A stretch of DNA of 64,000 nucleotides from Sporosarcina sp. ACRSL (GTDB taxonomy: Bacteria > Bacillota > Bacilli > Bacillales_A > Planococcaceae). The stretch is from the NCBI RefSeq assembly GCF_022346605.1, contig NZ_JAKRNT010000001.1, positions 124,001 through 188,000 of the forward strand, written 5' to 3'. The notes under the pieces were generated by a model, which ran no database searches, was not told the origin of the DNA, and saw only the letters and a list, made by a program, of their open reading frames with translations. Below, in pieces: positions 61,266 through 64,000 of the stretch; the first letter of the stretch is position 1; every line of letters starts with the position of its first letter. The position numbers were made by a program, and so were the translations under genes.

Positions 61266-62111
61266 ATGAATTTTAATAATCCGGTTCTTTTTAAAGAGTT
61301 GAAGCTGAGATTCCGCTCTTTTAAAGGTTTCAATGGCATACTCTTCTTTCTGCTGGCGATGTGCATATTCGTATTTGGTTATATTTTTCTAACGGTTAAT
61401 ATGACAGGGACTTCTTATTTCAGGCCAAGTCAAAGCTTTGTCCTGTTCGCTTTTCTTTCGTATATTCAGCTCGGACTCGTCTTGTTCACTGCACCGGGAT
61501 TGACGGCTGGCGCGATCAGTTCGGAAAGGGAAAAACAGACATTGCCAATCCTGTTGACAACTTCTCAAAGTTCTTTCCAGATTATTTCTGGAAAGATGTT
61601 GTCATCCGTAGCATTTCTATTGCTACTCATAGTGGCAGGAATGCCTATCTATAGCCTAGTCTTCTTATTCGGCGGAATTTCTCCGCTCGATTTTGTAAAG
61701 ATTTTCATCTTCCTGTTTGTAACATTATTAGCGATCGGTAGTCTAGGTGTCATGTTTTCAACATTGATTCGTAGAACAGTTGTTTCAATGATTGCCACGT
61801 ATGGCACGATGCTATTCTTGTCGGTAGTGACCGGCTTTCTGTTCATAATCGTCATGCAAATGAAGGCATTTAATCAGATGGGGACTTCTGTCACTTCACC
61901 ATCATATGTCGGACAATTATTGGCTTCGATTAATCCGGCTGTATTATTCGCGACATTCCTATCGCCAGAGCTGAATCGATCCATTTCGGAAATGACGAAA
62001 ATTGACTTTCCTGTATGGGCCGGATATTTAATTTTTTACGGAATCATTACCGTAGTTGCGCTTTTCATAGCTGTGAAAAAACTCCGCGTCAATATGAAAC
62101 GATTAAAATGA
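61266..62111 (+). CDS. ABC-2 type permease
   Basis: A 281-residue membrane protein with six hydrophobic segments. PVLFKELKLRFRSFKGFNG precedes TM1, and REKQTLPILLTTSQSSFQIISGK is the coupling region before TM3, both usual in ABC-2 permeases. It pairs with the ATPase of the preceding gene; together they probably export a lipid, peptide or wall component. Starts two bases after the ATPase stop. Confidence 0.88.
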   Translation: MNFNNPVLFKELKLRFRSFKGFNGILFFLLAMCIFVFGYIFLTVNMTGTSYFRPSQSFVLFAFLSYIQLGLVLFTAPGLTAGAISSEREKQTLPILLTTSQSSFQIISGKMLSSVAFLLLLIVAGMPIYSLVFLFGGISPLDFVKIFIFLFVTLLAIGSLGVMFSTLIRRTVVSMIATYGTMLFLSVVTGFLFIIVMQMKAFNQMGTSVTSPSYVGQLLASINPAVLFATFLSPELNRSISEMTKIDFPVWAGYLIFYGIITVVALFIAVKKLRVNMKRLK

Positions 62112-62124
62112 TAGGGTGAGACAG

Positions 62125-63630
62125 ATGGAAGGGAAAACAGCAATACTCCGATATGTCAGAAAAGCACTCAGAGCTTTGCGCTTTGAGCGATCTGTCTATA
62201 TGCTGCAAGCAGGACTTTTCATAACCGCTTTGTTGTCCACGCTGTTTCTTGCTGCTTCCAGACTGTTCGTATTACCTCATTTCGAATGGATTGCCCTATG
62301 GCTCGCCATTTTCACGATGGTTGCGACGATCGTTGTATTGTTCATAAAGAACGTCAGTCGAGATGAGGCCGTTTGGAATTTGGATCAGTATGTTCCCGAT
62401 AATTTGCTTGTGACGGCTTTAGATGAGCGAGTGAATCAATCTGAATTTGCACAAGCAATTGTGGAGCGTGCAGAAAGATCTTTAGGAACTGCTTATTCGC
62501 AATTTAAGAAACGGGAAAAGAACTATTTAAACGGAAAAATGCTCGTCGGTTTTCTAATTCTGCTAACTTGTACGGTTCTATTGCTGATTTTTCCTTCCGA
62601 AGCACAGCAAGAAGCGAAAGCAGTCGCGAAAGAAAAGGAAATCATTGAGGAATTAAAGAAGGAAGTTACGGATCTTGTAAAGGAGGAAAAGGATCCTGAG
62701 CAGAAAAAAGAATTGGAAGAGTTGGCAGAGAAACTGAAAGAAGCAGAAACATCCGAGGAAACATTAAGGGAATTAGTAAAGAAACAGAAGGAGTTCAAAC
62801 TGAAGGAACAGAGATTAGCTGAAAAGAAGAATGCCTCTGTAGATGGATTAAGCGAGTCAGAGGAAAAGGAGCTTGAAGAACTTAAAGCGTTAGCCGATCA
62901 GCTCGCTCAACAGGCCGGGAAGGCGCAAAGTGCATTGAATAAAATCGGCAAAGCCCCATCATTGCCTGCATTAGCGAGTGCTGGCACACCTCCGTCAGCT
63001 AGCAATGGTCAAACAGGATCTACTGCCAAACCGGGCACGGGACAGTCCCAAGCAGGTGTAGGCGGAGCTAGTCAAGGCCAGGGTGAAGGCGAAGGTCAAG
63101 GTGAAGGCGAAGGTCAAGGCGAAGGCCAAGGAGAAGGTCAAGGTGAAGGCGAAGGCGAAGGCGAAGGCCAAGGCGAAGGCCAAGGCGAAGGCCAAGGAGA
63201 AGGTCAAGGTCAAGGTCAAGGCCAAGGCCAGGGTCAAGGCCAGGGTCAAGGTCAAGGCCAGGGTCAAGGTCAAGGCCAAGGGCAAGGCCAGGGTCAAGGC
63301 CAAGGGCAAGGGTCCGGAGCTGGATCTGGTCAAGGCCAGGGCCAAGGTGGGTCCGGTGCTGGAACAGGGCAAGGTGGGCGTGAACTACTTTCGATTCCTT
63401 TCGACAGGATGGGTGGTTTTAATGATCCATCTGTTGTTAGCGGCGAGCTCGGTGAAGGGGACTTCATTGAAGAAAATGAACGAGAAGGCCTTGTTGAAAG
63501 GGGAACATTACGCCCTTACCAAGAAGTGGTTGGAAGCTATAAAGACGCCTATTTGAAAGGTTCGGATAAAATGAATCTCCCTGCAGATTTACAGCGGGTC
63601 CTTTCCGATTACTTTTCATCAATTGAATGA
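62125..63630 (+). CDS. Membrane coiled-coil protein with Gly-Gln/Glu repeat tract
   Basis: A 501-residue protein. Two N-terminal hydrophobic segments (about 20-75), a soluble stretch, a third helix (about 132-152), a coiled coil (about 160-280, rich in Glu/Lys), a low-complexity run of GQ and GE dipeptides (about 318-402), and an acidic C-terminal domain (LLSIPFDRMGGFNDPSVVSGELG). No catalytic motif is seen; the layout resembles membrane proteins of MoxR/DUF58 aerotolerance-like clusters. The ATG at 62125 follows AGGGTGAG. Its GTG nine bases upstream is less likely. Confidence 0.75.
   Translation: MEGKTAILRYVRKALRALRFERSVYMLQAGLFITALLSTLFLAASRLFVLPHFEWIALWLAIFTMVATIVVLFIKNVSRDEAVWNLDQYVPDNLLVTALDERVNQSEFAQAIVERAERSLGTAYSQFKKREKNYLNGKMLVGFLILLTCTVLLLIFPSEAQQEAKAVAKEKEIIEELKKEVTDLVKEEKDPEQKKELEELAEKLKEAETSEETLRELVKKQKEFKLKEQRLAEKKNASVDGLSESEEKELEELKALADQLAQQAGKAQSALNKIGKAPSLPALASAGTPPSASNGQTGSTAKPGTGQSQAGVGGASQGQGEGEGQGEGEGQGEGQGEGQGEGEGEGEGQGEGQGEGQGEGQGQGQGQGQGQGQGQGQGQGQGQGQGQGQGQGQGQGSGAGSGQGQGQGGSGAGTGQGGRELLSIPFDRMGGFNDPSVVSGELGEGDFIEENEREGLVERGTLRPYQEVVGSYKDAYLKGSDKMNLPADLQRVLSDYFSSIE
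63076..63330. repeat. In-frame 6-bp repeat tract (Gly-Gln/Glu)
   Basis: About 40 hexamers of ggtcaa/ggccaa/ggcgaa-type coding for GQ or GE. Slippage in multiples of six keeps frame. Long open frames on the other frames and strand of this tract are composition artefacts. Confidence 0.9.
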
Positions 63631-63651
63631 TTAATGATGGGAGTTGTACAC

Positions 63652-64000
63652 ATGTCGTTTTCACCTGAACAATTCGAAGAAATGAGCAAAACACTTGCAG
63701 AAGTACGGGAAGAAATCGGGAAATTCATTGTAGGACAACAGGAAGCTGTCGAGTTCTCTTTATATTCCATTTTGGCAGATGGGCATGCCTTGCTCGAAGG
63801 GTTGCCCGGATTAGGAAAGACGATGTTGATCCGAACGATATCAGAAGTGTTGGACCTATCTTTTTCCCGTATTCAATTTACGCCGGATCTCATGCCTGCA
63901 GATATTACAGGAACAAGTATTTTGGAGCGGAATCCTGATGGGGTTCAACGATTTGTATTCAAGGAAGGCCCTATCTTCAGCCAAATGGTGTTAGCGGATG
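63652..64000 (+). CDS. MoxR family AAA+ ATPase, 3' end outside window
   Basis: At least 116 residues, open to the window edge. The start ATG follows GATGGGAGTTGTAC. EEIGKFIVGQQEAVEFSLYS, Walker A GLPGLGKTMLIRTI, and FTPDLMPADITGTSIL are the MoxR opening, ending at the Walker B Asp-Glu region (MVLADE). It is the second MoxR gene of the window and probably continues into DUF58 and vWA genes. Confidence 0.9.
   Translation, partial: MSFSPEQFEEMSKTLAEVREEIGKFIVGQQEAVEFSLYSILADGHALLEGLPGLGKTMLIRTISEVLDLSFSRIQFTPDLMPADITGTSILERNPDGVQRFVFKEGPIFSQMVLAD

Noticed and set aside
62995-63556. Long reading frames on other frames and the minus strand over the Gly-Gln tract
   Set aside because: They mirror the hexanucleotide repeat (Lys-Ala/Lys-Val or Leu-Ala/Leu-Thr runs) and have no ribosome site; the plus-strand 501-residue frame is continuous with conserved sequence on both sides.

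Overview
The window is low-GC Gram-positive chromosome from an endospore former. Endospore and Firmicute markers include a YjcZ-type small spore protein, a KinE-like sporulation kinase, a Spo0E-like phosphatase, an aa3 quinol oxidase (qoxABCD), tRNA-Val with no encoded CCA, strong AGGAGG ribosome sites and frequent TTG/GTG starts. Gene order from about 39 to 58 kb follows the Bacillus subtilis ykoY-ktrD-kinE-spo0E-ykvS and ykwC-ykyB-fadH-darB-ccpC stretches. Together with the intergenic repeat elements, this suggests a Planococcaceae member such as Sporosarcina; the genus is an inference.

Layout. 0-16 kb: mixed housekeeping and accessory genes. These are an eRF1-like release-factor paralogue, small membrane proteins, two paralogous S9 peptidases, ypsA with an acyl-CoA dehydrogenase, a GNAT, a stress-type flavin protein, a sodium-coupled transporter, arsB-arsC, a phospholipase A2-like small protein and a Nudix/NAT-like pair. 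16-20 kb: qoxABCD. 20.8-25.2 kb: a minus-strand catabolic locus (regulator, D-aminoacylase, MFS carrier) with a CcpA (cre) site. 25-30 kb: an S-layer-anchored NlpC/P60 hydrolase, a decayed integrase next to tRNA-Val(GAC), an AlkA-like glycosylase and aldehyde dehydrogenase. 31-39 kb: M42 peptidase with a stand-alone murE, prfC and an SwrC-like RND pump.

39-50 kb: a manganese (yybP-ykoY) riboswitch controlling a TerC protein, a Ktr potassium channel subunit, a B12-binding radical SAM enzyme, a KinE-like kinase, an autoregulated MarR protein, a lipoprotein, ykvS, and a spo0E-moxR-DUF58-DUF4129 operon. 50-58 kb: ykwC, ykyB, a PAS-GGDEF-EAL c-di-GMP enzyme, fadH, darB, an MFS drug exporter overlapping a CcpC-like LysR regulator. 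58-64 kb: a tightly packed operon (large exported membrane protein, ABC ATPase, ABC permease, coiled-coil protein with a Gly-Gln/Glu tract, second MoxR ATPase) running off the window end.

The most distinctive non-genic content is a set of intergenic repeats: a 2101-2346 element whose two internal hairpins differ by compensatory changes, a hairpin family directly after the qoxD and fadH stop codons, a 181-bp inverted-repeat element sharing a 30-nt hairpin module with one of them, and two tandem arrays (20-bp and 21-bp units). No CRISPR array, rRNA, intact prophage or intact insertion sequence was seen.
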